The translations under genes and the position numbers were made by a program. Below are positions 7,716-15,086 of a DNA stretch of 21,863 bases, one piece after another. The DNA is from Nitrospira sp. UBA6909 (GTDB lineage: Bacteria; Nitrospirota; Nitrospiria; Nitrospirales; Nitrospiraceae). The stretch lies in contig DKBD01000042.1 in NCBI GenBank assembly GCA_002451055.1, forward strand, positions 1 to 21,863, given 5' to 3'. Under the pieces are notes generated by a model. It searched no databases, had not been told where the DNA came from, and saw only the letters and a list, made by a program, of their open reading frames with translations. Numbering within the stretch: position 1 is the stretch's first letter; every line of letters starts with the position of its first letter.

Positions 7716-9269
7716 TTACGGCACGTTCCTCTCATCCTGCGTGCTGGAAAACCGCACGCGCCTCTGGAACACCTGTTCAAACAAGTCGGCCCGGTTCATA
7801 GCCGCCCACAGTTCCATTTCCGCATCGCCCGTCACCGTCGCTTCGATCGTCATGATCTTTCCGACTTTCACAGTCACCGTCCGTACCACCGAAAAGTGGG
7901 TCCGATCAAGCCCGTCGGCCACTCGCAGCAGCGCGGACAGGATTCGCACCACGCGCTTCAAGCGGGGAGTCAAGCTCGAGAATTCTTGGTGTTTGAGCGC
8001 GGGCCTCGCCCGCCGATGATACCGGGCGACGTTGGCGATCACCTCGATCTCGTCCGCCGTGAACCCTCCCAGGTCGCTGTTCGTGATCAAGTAGTAGGCG
8101 TGCTTGTGATGTTGCCGAGGATTGATGAGGTAGCCGATATCGTGCAACAGAGCGGCATACTCAAGCCAACAACGTTCCTGCTGCCCAAGTCCGTGCAACC
8201 GCTGAGTCTGGTCGAACAAACGAAGCGCCAGTCCTGCGACGTGTAAAGAATGTGCCTCGGGAGCCTGGCAGCGCCGTACCAGCCCGATGACATTCCGCCG
8301 GCGCACGTCCGGAATGTCATGCTCGGCTTTGAGTCCCTCACGGTTCCGGACAATGAAATCATAAATCACACCTTCACGAATAGCCTTATCACACAGTGTG
8401 AGCTCATCCTGGCGGGTGAGTTCCAACAGATGACGGAGCACGACAGCGGTGGGCAACAGGGTATCCACGCGCTTGGGATCCAGGCCTGGGATCCCCAACC
8501 TGACCTTCAGCGACGAACGAGCCAATTTCGCCTCAAGGTGGCATATGTCCTTCGACGTGATTTTCGCGAGATTGACCTGCGACAAGGGACGCCCGGTCAA
8601 ATCGGTGTGGATGACATTGGCGAGATTTCCAGCCATGCCTGACGTGGCGATGATCGAATCGAATGTCTTGACCTTGAACGTTTCGAGCGCCGCCTTGAGT
8701 TGGTTGCGGACTGTATCCTCGAGCGCGCGCAGCATCGGAGTCGTGGGCGGGGCCTTCGGCAGGAGCTGATCGACGAGCCGGATAGCCCCAAGCTTGAGGC
8801 TTTTCGCCTGGATCATGGCATCCCGGTTTCCCGCGATCAGTTCGACAGAGCCGCCGCCAATATCGACGACGAGGACCGGTTCATTTGAAAGGGCGATGCT
8901 GTTTTTGACGCCCAGAAAAATCAACCGAGCCTCCTCGATTCCGCTGATTACCCGCACGGTCAGTCCCGTACGCTCTGCGACCAGGCTGACGAATTCGCCG
9001 CCGTTTCGCGCTTCGCGCACGGCACTCGTCGCCACGGCCACGATGCGGTCGAACCCCTTGTTGCGGGCGAGCGTCACCAATGTCTTGAGGGTATGCAAGG
9101 CACGCGAGACACCCGCGTCGGAGAGCCGCCTAGTGGCAAATGCTCCGTCTCCCAGCCGCGTCATGTCTTTGAAGCGATCCAGGATCTTGTAGCCGGCATC
9201 CGGGAGGATTTCGGTCAACACCATGTGAATCGAATTTGTCCCGATATCGATAACCGCGAGCTTAGCCAC
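7716..9269 (-). CDS. Ppx/GppA exopolyphosphatase / pppGpp phosphatase with HD domain
   Basis: A 517-residue protein of the ASKHA phosphatase fold. The N-terminal half carries LAVIDIGTNSIHMV (phosphate 1 loop), TSAVREARNG, ISGIEEARLIFLGV and VDIGGGSVELIAG (phosphate 2 loop), all diagnostic of Ppx/GppA. The C-terminal part has an HD-type metal site (HVAGLALRLFD, LLHDIG with His376, then H-H-K-H and ANVARYHR) as in E. coli Ppx and GppA. The family hydrolyses inorganic polyphosphate or pppGpp, linking energy storage to the stringent response; which activity dominates cannot be told from sequence. The GTG at 9269 is chosen because AGGTAGG lies five bases upstream; a GTG two codons earlier is too close to that box. 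It is same-strand and 91 bases downstream of the OPT transporter gene, so co-transcription is possible. Confidence 0.92.
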   Translation of the reverse strand: MAKLAVIDIGTNSIHMVLTEILPDAGYKILDRFKDMTRLGDGAFATRRLSDAGVSRALHTLKTLVTLARNKGFDRIVAVATSAVREARNGGEFVSLVAERTGLTVRVISGIEEARLIFLGVKNSIALSNEPVLVVDIGGGSVELIAGNRDAMIQAKSLKLGAIRLVDQLLPKAPPTTPMLRALEDTVRNQLKAALETFKVKTFDSIIATSGMAGNLANVIHTDLTGRPLSQVNLAKITSKDICHLEAKLARSSLKVRLGIPGLDPKRVDTLLPTAVVLRHLLELTRQDELTLCDKAIREGVIYDFIVRNREGLKAEHDIPDVRRRNVIGLVRRCQAPEAHSLHVAGLALRLFDQTQRLHGLGQQERCWLEYAALLHDIGYLINPRQHHKHAYYLITNSDLGGFTADEIEVIANVARYHRRARPALKHQEFSSLTPRLKRVVRILSALLRVADGLDRTHFSVVRTVTVKVGKIMTIEATVTGDAEMELWAAMNRADLFEQVFQRRVRFSSTQDERNVP

Positions 9270-9360
9270 TGTCACCTACCTGTCAGTCAGAAACCATGCA
9301 AAGCGCCTCGACATCAAAGAACAGCCGGTTGCGCACAACACGCGCGGTCTGCACGCGGCG

Positions 9361-11340
9361 TTATCGCTTCCCCGGGGAGTCGGCCGCAAGGCGATATAGA
9401 ATCGCTCCTACCATCGTCATGACCAAGAGACCAGGCCAGCCGCCCAGCGGAGGCCGGTCGAAGACCGTAAAGGGATCAGAACTCACACCAGGCCAAAGGG
9501 TGGCCAACGCAATCGGGAGTGCCAGTAGAATCCCCATCAACGCTTCGCCGGTAATCAATCCGGCTGAAAAGAGCAAACCCCGCCGCGACTGGCCCTCATC
9601 TTTTCCGGCCACCCTCCTTGTGAGTGCCGCAATGACGCCGCCCGCACAAATTACCGCTGAAAGTTTGAGCGGGAGGTAGATGCCGAGCGCAACGGCGAGC
9701 ACAGGCAGGCGAAACTCACCGCCGCGCAACTCCAGCCTCCGGTCCAGCAGGATCACCAGTACACCAATCAACACGCCTACTCCGACAAGTGACCAGGGGA
9801 GACCTGCCCCGAATACGCTCCGCGTGAGGCCGGCCATGAGGGCCGCCTGTGGTGCGCTCAGTGGATGTGGATGGTCGATCGTCGGTTCACCGATCCCATA
9901 CTTGGCTTGAAGGAGCGAGAGTACCGGTACCAGAACCACGGCGCCGGTCAGGACACCAACCACCTGCATGATTTGTTGCTTCCATGGTGTCGCCCCGACC
10001 AGATAGCCGGTCTTCAAATCTTGCAAGTTATCGCCGCCCATGGCAGCTGCACAACACACCACCGCCCCAATCACCAAGGCTGCCGCAGGTCCGGCAGGAT
10101 GCCCAGCTCCCATGAACAGCACAAGCAGCAGCGACGCCACCATGATTGTCGCAATCGTCACACCCGACACGGGGTTACTGGAACTGCCGACCAACCCAGC
10201 CATGTAGGCCGCGACCGAGGAGAAGAGGAAGGCCGCCAGCGCCATCACGACGGTCATGAGCAGTCCGACCCCCAGACTATTCACAACCGTGGTATAGATC
10301 CAGGCCATCGGGAATAAGGACAGAAAAAACGGCACGATAATCCACCGGAACGACGCATCCTGTTCAGTCCGCGGCACGAGGCTTTTGCTCGGAAGAAGGC
10401 CCGTAGCCTTAACCTGGAAGCCAGGGTACCCGGCCAACAATACTTTCAGACTCTGCCACACCGGCTCACGCAATTTCGTCAACGTCCAAAGGCCCCCCGT
10501 CAACATCGCGCCGATGCCGACATAGCGGATTTGCCCGCTCCAGATGGCCATCGCTGCCGCCAATCCTGTCTGGTCCGGCGGCAACCCGTTGAGCAACCCA
10601 TACACCGGCATCAGCACCATCCAGCCGATGACTCCACCGAGAAAGACCACCGCGGCCGTGTGCAGCCCGATGATATACCCCACCGCGAGCAACGCCGGGG
10701 ACAGATTAAGTCCGGCATAGAGAACCGTACGACCAGCCTGCACCGCCCCTTCCAATGAGTCCGACCACAGGCGCAGGCCGCTCTCTCCGAATTTCACAGC
10801 CCCGCCCAAGAGAGCCGCCGATAGGAGTGCCCGGACATCCCGCGCGGCGCCGGTCCGGCTAGCCTCGCCTCGTTCAGCCGCGGCTGTTTTCAACACCTCT
10901 GCCGTGGCCAGCCCTTCGGGAAACCTCAGACCTGCCGTGACAATCAGTGCCCGCCGCAAAGGAATAGTAAAGAGCACGCCGAGCAGCCCGCCGACCGCTG
11001 CAATCACCGTCGTCTGCCAGTAGTCAAATGTGGACCAATAGCCGACTAGGAGCAACGCGGGAATGGTGAAGATCACACCAGCAGCAAGCGCCTCACCGGA
11101 AGACGCGGCGGTTTGGACGATGTTGTTTTCGAGAATGTTTGATTGGCGGAAGAGGCGAAGAATGGCCATGGAGGCGACTGCAGCCGGTATCGAGGCCGAC
11201 ACCGTCATACCGGCGAACAATCCCAGATAGGCATTGGCGGCAGCCAGCACTGCGGCCAGGATCACCGACAGCACGACTGCCTTAATCGTGATTTCAGGGA
11301 GCGAGACGGTCGCTGGGACGACTGGTTGGTGGTCATTCAT
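9361..11340 (-). CDS. OPT-family oligopeptide/metal-chelate transporter
   Basis: A 659-residue, extremely hydrophobic inner-membrane protein with about 14-16 predicted helices. It opens with SLPEITIKAVVLSVILAAVL and AANAYLGLFAGMTVSASIPA, the typical start of bacterial OPT (YSL-like) transporters, then GEALAAGVIFTIPALLL, LRFPEGLATAEVLKTA, SSNPVSGVTIATIM and GGDNLQDLKTGYLVGATPWKQ, all characteristic of the family. These proteins import oligopeptides or metal complexes with protons; the bacterial substrates are largely unknown. The start ATG at 11340 opens the conserved region promptly, although no strong ribosome-binding site is visible. The divergent subtilase gene starts about 145 bases away, so protease plus peptide importer could form a scavenging pair (inference). 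Confidence 0.9.
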   Translation of the reverse strand: MNDHQPVVPATVSLPEITIKAVVLSVILAAVLAAANAYLGLFAGMTVSASIPAAVASMAILRLFRQSNILENNIVQTAASSGEALAAGVIFTIPALLLVGYWSTFDYWQTTVIAAVGGLLGVLFTIPLRRALIVTAGLRFPEGLATAEVLKTAAAERGEASRTGAARDVRALLSAALLGGAVKFGESGLRLWSDSLEGAVQAGRTVLYAGLNLSPALLAVGYIIGLHTAAVVFLGGVIGWMVLMPVYGLLNGLPPDQTGLAAAMAIWSGQIRYVGIGAMLTGGLWTLTKLREPVWQSLKVLLAGYPGFQVKATGLLPSKSLVPRTEQDASFRWIIVPFFLSLFPMAWIYTTVVNSLGVGLLMTVVMALAAFLFSSVAAYMAGLVGSSSNPVSGVTIATIMVASLLLVLFMGAGHPAGPAAALVIGAVVCCAAAMGGDNLQDLKTGYLVGATPWKQQIMQVVGVLTGAVVLVPVLSLLQAKYGIGEPTIDHPHPLSAPQAALMAGLTRSVFGAGLPWSLVGVGVLIGVLVILLDRRLELRGGEFRLPVLAVALGIYLPLKLSAVICAGGVIAALTRRVAGKDEGQSRRGLLFSAGLITGEALMGILLALPIALATLWPGVSSDPFTVFDRPPLGGWPGLLVMTMVGAILYRLAADSPGKR

Positions 11341-11402
11341 GGACGTGCGGCCATCATATATAAGGACACCCGTAAAAACTCAACTATGTGAACGCGTTCG
11401 GA

Positions 11403-11408
11403 TATAAT
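11403..11408 (+). promoter_or_regulatory. TATAAT -10 element of the subtilase gene
   Basis: A perfect TATAAT lies about 78 bases before the chosen start of the secreted protease gene. No good -35 hexamer is present at 16-18 bases, so this is a single-element match and may need an activator. Confidence 0.4.
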
Positions 11409-11485
11409 GGACATCCGCGAAGGACGTGCCATACTTCGGTATTGTCTTATCCACTGAGGACTCGTCAAGGAGGCTGTTATTTACC

Positions 11486-12880
11486 ATGGTTACCACAATG
11501 GCTCCGTTTGCCCGCTTTCTGCTCATCGGCTTGATCTTCTCGGGAAGCATAGCGATCGACATTTCACCCGCCAACGCGCAGGGGCGAAGTCATGCGGCTC
11601 TCTCGGCATTGGATCGGACACCGCATGTTCCGAATCAAGTACTGGTGCAGTTTCGACTCGGGGTGACGGAAGACGCCAAGGATTCTATCCTCAGCCACAT
11701 CCAAGCCCAAGTCGAAGAAGCCGTTGTCCCACAGGAGCATAGGAAAGATATGAAAGGCGACCTGGAACTGTGGAATCTGCCTCCTGGGTTAGAGATTGCC
11801 CGCGCGGTCCGAGAGTTAGAGCAAAACCCGGCCATTGAGTTCGCCGAGCCCAACTGGATCTACCAACACCAGGCCGTGTCGGATGATCCCTATTACACCG
11901 ATGGCTCGCTGTGGGGCATGTACGGCGACAGCACCAGCCCTGCCAATCAATATGGCAGTCAGGCCGGTGAGGCGTGGGCAAGTAGGACAGATTGTACCGG
12001 CGTCTATGTCGGCATTATCGATGAAGGTGTGATGTATTCCCATCTAGACCTTGCCGCTAATGTCTGGACAAATCCCCACGACCCGGTTGACGGCATCGAC
12101 AACGACGGAAACGGCTATGTCGATGACATTCGCGGCTGGGACTTTGCCGGCAATGACAACTCTGTGTACGACGGAACGGGAGATGATCACGGCACCCATG
12201 TGGCGGGAACCGTGGCTGCCGCAGGAAAAAATAAAATAGGAGTGGCCGGTGTCTGTTGGAGTGGCATTAAGTTGATCTCGGCCAAGTTTCTGGGGCACAA
12301 CGGCGGCACAACGGCCAATGCCATCAAAGCGGTGAACTACCTCACCGACCTCAAGACCAGGCACGGCCTCAATATCGTGGCGACCAATAACTCCTGGGGC
12401 GGAGGAGGGTACTCTGAAGGCTTGAAGAATGCGATCGAAGAGGCCAACAGCGCTCACATTCTCTTCATTGCAGCAGCCGGCAATGGCAATCGTTTCGGCA
12501 TCGGCCAGGATAACGACCGATATCCTTCATATCCCGCGAGTTATAACCTCGCCAATATTATTGCGGTGGCCGCCATCGACAGTATGGGAACCCTGGCGAC
12601 ATTTTCGAATTACGGCCTCACCTCGGTGGACCTAGGCGCGCCTGGGGTGGGTATCTGGTCGACGGTGCCGGGCAAGAAAGACCAGCCTATGTACCGCTCT
12701 TACAGCGGGACCTCCATGGCGACCCCACATGTCACCGGAGCGGCAGCTCTCTATGCGGCGGCCAATCCCGGCAGCACGGCGGCGCAAATCAAAGCCGCAC
12801 TTCTCGGCACTGTCGTCGGAACCCCGTCACTGAGCGGCAAAACCCTCACCGGGGGACGGCTGAATATCTGCTGCCCATGA
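11486..12880 (+). CDS. Secreted subtilisin-like (S8) serine protease
   Basis: A 464-residue pre-pro-protease. Residues 1 to about 32 form a Sec signal peptide (FARFLLIGLIFSGSIAIDIS ending at ANAQ). About 45-130 is an inhibitor-type propeptide (VPNQVLVQFRLGVTEDAKDS ... NPAIEFAEPNWIYQ). The S8 catalytic domain follows with Asp179 (VGIIDEGVMYSHLDL), His235 (DDHGTHVAGTV), the oxyanion Asn in AAAGNGN and Ser410 (SGTSMATPHVTGAAALY). A Ca-binding-like NDGNGYVDD segment lies between Asp and His. No C-terminal secretion or anchor domain is seen; the protein ends soon after the catalytic domain with LNICCP. The ATG at 11486 follows AAGGAGG at about 11 bases; a second ATG four codons later and a GTG at 11426 are alternatives. 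It would degrade proteins in the periplasm or outside the cell. Confidence 0.93.
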   Translation: MVTTMAPFARFLLIGLIFSGSIAIDISPANAQGRSHAALSALDRTPHVPNQVLVQFRLGVTEDAKDSILSHIQAQVEEAVVPQEHRKDMKGDLELWNLPPGLEIARAVRELEQNPAIEFAEPNWIYQHQAVSDDPYYTDGSLWGMYGDSTSPANQYGSQAGEAWASRTDCTGVYVGIIDEGVMYSHLDLAANVWTNPHDPVDGIDNDGNGYVDDIRGWDFAGNDNSVYDGTGDDHGTHVAGTVAAAGKNKIGVAGVCWSGIKLISAKFLGHNGGTTANAIKAVNYLTDLKTRHGLNIVATNNSWGGGGYSEGLKNAIEEANSAHILFIAAAGNGNRFGIGQDNDRYPSYPASYNLANIIAVAAIDSMGTLATFSNYGLTSVDLGAPGVGIWSTVPGKKDQPMYRSYSGTSMATPHVTGAAALYAAANPGSTAAQIKAALLGTVVGTPSLSGKTLTGGRLNICCP

Positions 12881-12916
12881 AACCCTGATCTCTGTCATAG
12901 AGAGACTCACATCACT

Positions 12917-12948
12917 GTGCCGCGAGCCCTGTTCAGGGTTCGCGGCAC
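12917..12948 (+). terminator. Terminator-like hairpin after the subtilase gene
   Basis: GTGCCGCGAGCCCT pairs with AGGGTTCGCGGCAC over 14 base pairs with one G-U wobble and a very short loop, 37 bases after the protease stop codon. It is followed by a pyrimidine-rich but not T-rich tract, so efficiency is uncertain. Confidence 0.6.
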
Positions 12949-13042
12949 CCAGCCTTCTCTCTCCCAACGAATCCACCGCGCGCCGCCACTCCCCTAGCAG
13001 GCTGAGGAAAATCATCCATGTATCCGGTCGATGCACTCACCG

Positions 13043-13071
13043 CAGGCTTCGAGAGCCTCAGGACAAGCCTG
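13043..13071. repeat. REP-like palindromic element, degenerate
   Basis: CAGGCTT and AAGCCTG form 7-bp arms around a region with a smaller GAG/CTC stem. The sequence resembles the widespread family of intergenic palindromes built on 'TTCGAnnnnCTCAGGACnAGC'. Just before it (about 12995-13015) the stretch CTAGCAGGCTGAGGAAAA resembles another repeat motif I recall from Nitrospira-like intergenic regions. Copy number in the genome cannot be judged here. Confidence 0.4.
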
Positions 13072-13257
13072 TCAAAGCACACGAAACAAGTTTTCCGCAA
13101 TCTATCAGAACCTGTCTCGGCAGTTTGCTGATGAACACCAGGCCGAACTCCTGGAAACATCGCTCACCAGAAGTGTCATTAATGGTATAAGAACTACCAG
13201 CTGATCAATCGCTCTCATGAGATGCTCTAGAATCGGCGCCTTCATCACACCACCCGT

Positions 13258-14682
13258 ATGACTCTCCTGCCACCATCACTCCCTCGGGTCTCGGCAGATG
13301 AGGAGTTTCATCAAGATCCTCTGAACTTTCTCGCACAGGCACGATCATGCCTCGGTGACATGATCGTGCTCCGCGAGCGGGGGCCGCTGTTCTCCCGAAC
13401 ACCAGACTGTGCCGGCGTGTTAGCAGTTTTCGGGGCTCGACACAATCGAGCCGTACTGAGCGACATCGATGTATTTGGCATGCCCATCTCCGCCGCGCAC
13501 TCTCTGTCATTGCCACGGCACCTCGTCAATCTTAATTGCGGCGTACACAGTATGCGCGACCATCAACACGATCTCCACCGCCATCTCCTCCTGCAAGCCC
13601 TGAACGAACACCGCTTCATGGGTCAACAGGCCTCTATCGATCATGGAATCACCGCGTTTCTCAAAAGCTGGCGGCCGGGACATACCATCAGCCTGCTCTC
13701 CGAGATGCGTCAGCTGGCATTGCACGTGTCCTCACGTGTGCTGTTTGGAAACCAGTTCGCGGACCGCATAGAGCTTGGGCTGCTTATCCAATCGTATTTT
13801 CAGCTTCGCCGTGAAGCCTCGACGCCTTTCAGCACGTCGAAGCCGACTTTGCGAGAGTCGCTCATACAGGTCGGAACCACCCTCGACGCCGCCTTGCGGG
13901 CCTACATACGGTGGTGCAAGGGCACCCCTGAAACAGCTGACGGCATATTGGCCACACTTGCCACCTTGGATGCACCAGAGGCGCTGTCTGAAGATGAACT
14001 GGTTGCGCACAGCAACGTGTTATGTGTATCGAGCATTGAACCGATCGCCGTCTCGCTGACGTGGATTATCCTGATACTCTCTCAATTGCCGAAACTCCGA
14101 CGCGAACTCAGGGAAGAACTCTACAAGTCTGGCCATGCACAGGCGGCTGGCGATTTCAGCCGAATCCTCCAGCTCCCTCTCCTTGACTCAATCATTCATG
14201 AAAGCTTACGGCTCTTGCCGCCGAATGCCTTGATGGTGCGATTGACAACGCGGCCAGCACGACTCGGCCATGTCACGCTTCCTGACTGTTGCGAACTTCT
14301 CGTATGTCCCTTCCTCGCGCACAGAGACCCTGAGCGCTTCCCCCAGCCTGATACGTTTCTTCCTCAACGCTGGCATACGAACAAGCCGTCACCTTTTGAG
14401 TACTTCCCATTTGGCGCGGGCGGTCACTCCTGCATCGGCCGGCCCCTTGCCTTATATTTGATCAAGTCTATCCTTGCGCGTCTGGCACAACCCTATGAAC
14501 TGGTGCTCACAGGCGATCAAGCCATCGACTGGCGAATACATATTCAATTCATGCCCAGCAATGAGCCTCTTATGACAATACGAGAAGCATCCAGTTCCGC
14601 ATCGCAGGATGGTGGCGCACTACGAGGGAGAGTCGGCCACTTGTTAAAGTTTGAGTCTAGTGATAAGAGAGTCTTGCACTGA
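13258..14682 (+). CDS. Cytochrome P450, predicted RiPP aromatic cross-linking enzyme
   Basis: A 474-residue soluble bacterial P450. The heme-thiolate signature is FPFGAGGHSCIGRPLA (proximal Cys392), the K-helix motif is ESLR (Glu315, Arg318), the segment DPERFPQPDTFLPQRW precedes the heme loop, and the C-helix region reads MRDHQHDLHRHLLLQAL. In the I helix the usual acid-alcohol pair (E/D-T) reads S-S-I-E-P-I-A: Glu261 is kept but Thr is replaced by Pro262. Loss of this Thr is compatible with a radical-coupling rather than a hydroxylating P450. It is the first gene of the RiPP cluster, 107 bases before the precursor gene. In aminopyruvatide-type pathways the P450 joins two aromatic side chains near the precursor C-terminus; the same role is inferred here. 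The ATG has no clear ribosome-binding site. The last ~35 residues, after LMTIREA, are a non-conserved tail. Confidence 0.88.
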   Translation: MTLLPPSLPRVSADEEFHQDPLNFLAQARSCLGDMIVLRERGPLFSRTPDCAGVLAVFGARHNRAVLSDIDVFGMPISAAHSLSLPRHLVNLNCGVHSMRDHQHDLHRHLLLQALNEHRFMGQQASIDHGITAFLKSWRPGHTISLLSEMRQLALHVSSRVLFGNQFADRIELGLLIQSYFQLRREASTPFSTSKPTLRESLIQVGTTLDAALRAYIRWCKGTPETADGILATLATLDAPEALSEDELVAHSNVLCVSSIEPIAVSLTWIILILSQLPKLRRELREELYKSGHAQAAGDFSRILQLPLLDSIIHESLRLLPPNALMVRLTTRPARLGHVTLPDCCELLVCPFLAHRDPERFPQPDTFLPQRWHTNKPSPFEYFPFGAGGHSCIGRPLALYLIKSILARLAQPYELVLTGDQAIDWRIHIQFMPSNEPLMTIREASSSASQDGGALRGRVGHLLKFESSDKRVLH

Positions 14683-14777
14683 CGAACCTCTATCAGTGAG
14701 GAGCAACTCGGCTATCGCAACGAGGGTGCAAGTCCCATGGCGTGATGGCGCAAAACGGTTGATCTATTCATCCTACC

Positions 14778-14785
14778 AAGGAGGG
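14778..14785 (+). promoter_or_regulatory. Strong ribosome-binding site of the precursor gene
   Basis: AAGGAGGG lies four bases before the ATG of the 63-residue peptide. It is the strongest Shine-Dalgarno in the cluster and confirms the start, as expected for a precursor made in excess over its enzymes. Confidence 0.8.
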
Positions 14786-14789
14786 TACC

Positions 14790-14981
14790 ATGGCAAAGAA
14801 AAAGCAAGCCCCTAAGCTGCAAGTTACGGGCGCTCTTCCCAAAGTCAAAATCAGCATGCCCCTCGACGCGAAACAAATCGAGGCGATCAAACGCTGCCTT
14901 GCCAAAGGCCGCCTGGAGCTCACCATGACCAATGTGGACCTTGCGAAGGGACGGTTGGGTGAGGGGTGGCTATACGACTAG
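14790..14981 (+). CDS. RiPP precursor peptide, aminopyruvatide-like (C-terminal W-L-Y-D)
   Basis: A 63-residue peptide starting with a very basic MAKKKQAPK. The centre KVKISMPLD (18-26) looks like a beta-strand that a RiPP recognition element could bind, followed by an amphipathic helix-like AKQIEAIKRCLAKGRL. The peptide ends GRLGEGWLYD. The only aromatic residues in the whole peptide are Trp60 and Tyr62, the only Cys is Cys36, and the last residue is Asp63. LAKGRL occurs twice (37-42 and 51-56). In the known pathway with this enzyme set, MNIO converts a C-terminal Asp to aminopyruvic acid, P450 joins two aromatic residues, and B12-radical SAM adds a beta-methyl group; W60-L61-Y62-D63 provides all these sites. 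It lies between the P450 and MNIO genes. That it is the precursor is inferred from size, context and C-terminus; no alternative candidate exists in the cluster. Confidence 0.85.
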   Translation: MAKKKQAPKLQVTGALPKVKISMPLDAKQIEAIKRCLAKGRLELTMTNVDLAKGRLGEGWLYD

Positions 14982-15011
14982 TTTCGAATTGTATCTCATT
15001 GCCACATGACC

Positions 15012-15050
15012 GGCATCGTGTAGTAGGTGCCCGTTCGCGCTCACGGTGCC
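15012..15050 (+). terminator. Hairpin between precursor and MNIO genes (possible attenuator)
   Basis: GGCATCGTG (15012-15020) pairs with CACGGTGCC (15042-15050) over nine bases with one U-G wobble. No T-run follows, so it may act as a partial stop or an mRNA-stabilising 3' structure rather than a full terminator. It would raise precursor mRNA relative to enzyme mRNA. A GTG at 15027 falls in its loop, which argues against that codon as the MNIO start. Confidence 0.45.
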
Positions 15051-15086
15051 GCCCCAAGGGGAGCAGGTCTTCACGAAGAGGCAGAC

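Larger units (their letters stand above)
12881..13257. other. Spacer between subtilase and RiPP cluster
   Basis: About 377 bases with a terminator-like hairpin (12917-12948) and a repeat-like palindrome (13043-13071). Frames on either strand give no recognisable protein. The promoter of the P450 gene should lie here; GGTATAAG near 13182-13189 is the only -10-like sequence I noticed and it lacks a convincing -35. Confidence 0.4.

Noticed and set aside
14683..14777. Possible cobalamin riboswitch or group II intron fragment before the precursor
   Set aside because: The stretch GGTGCAAGTCCC caught the eye, but no B12-box, domain V or supporting stems were found.
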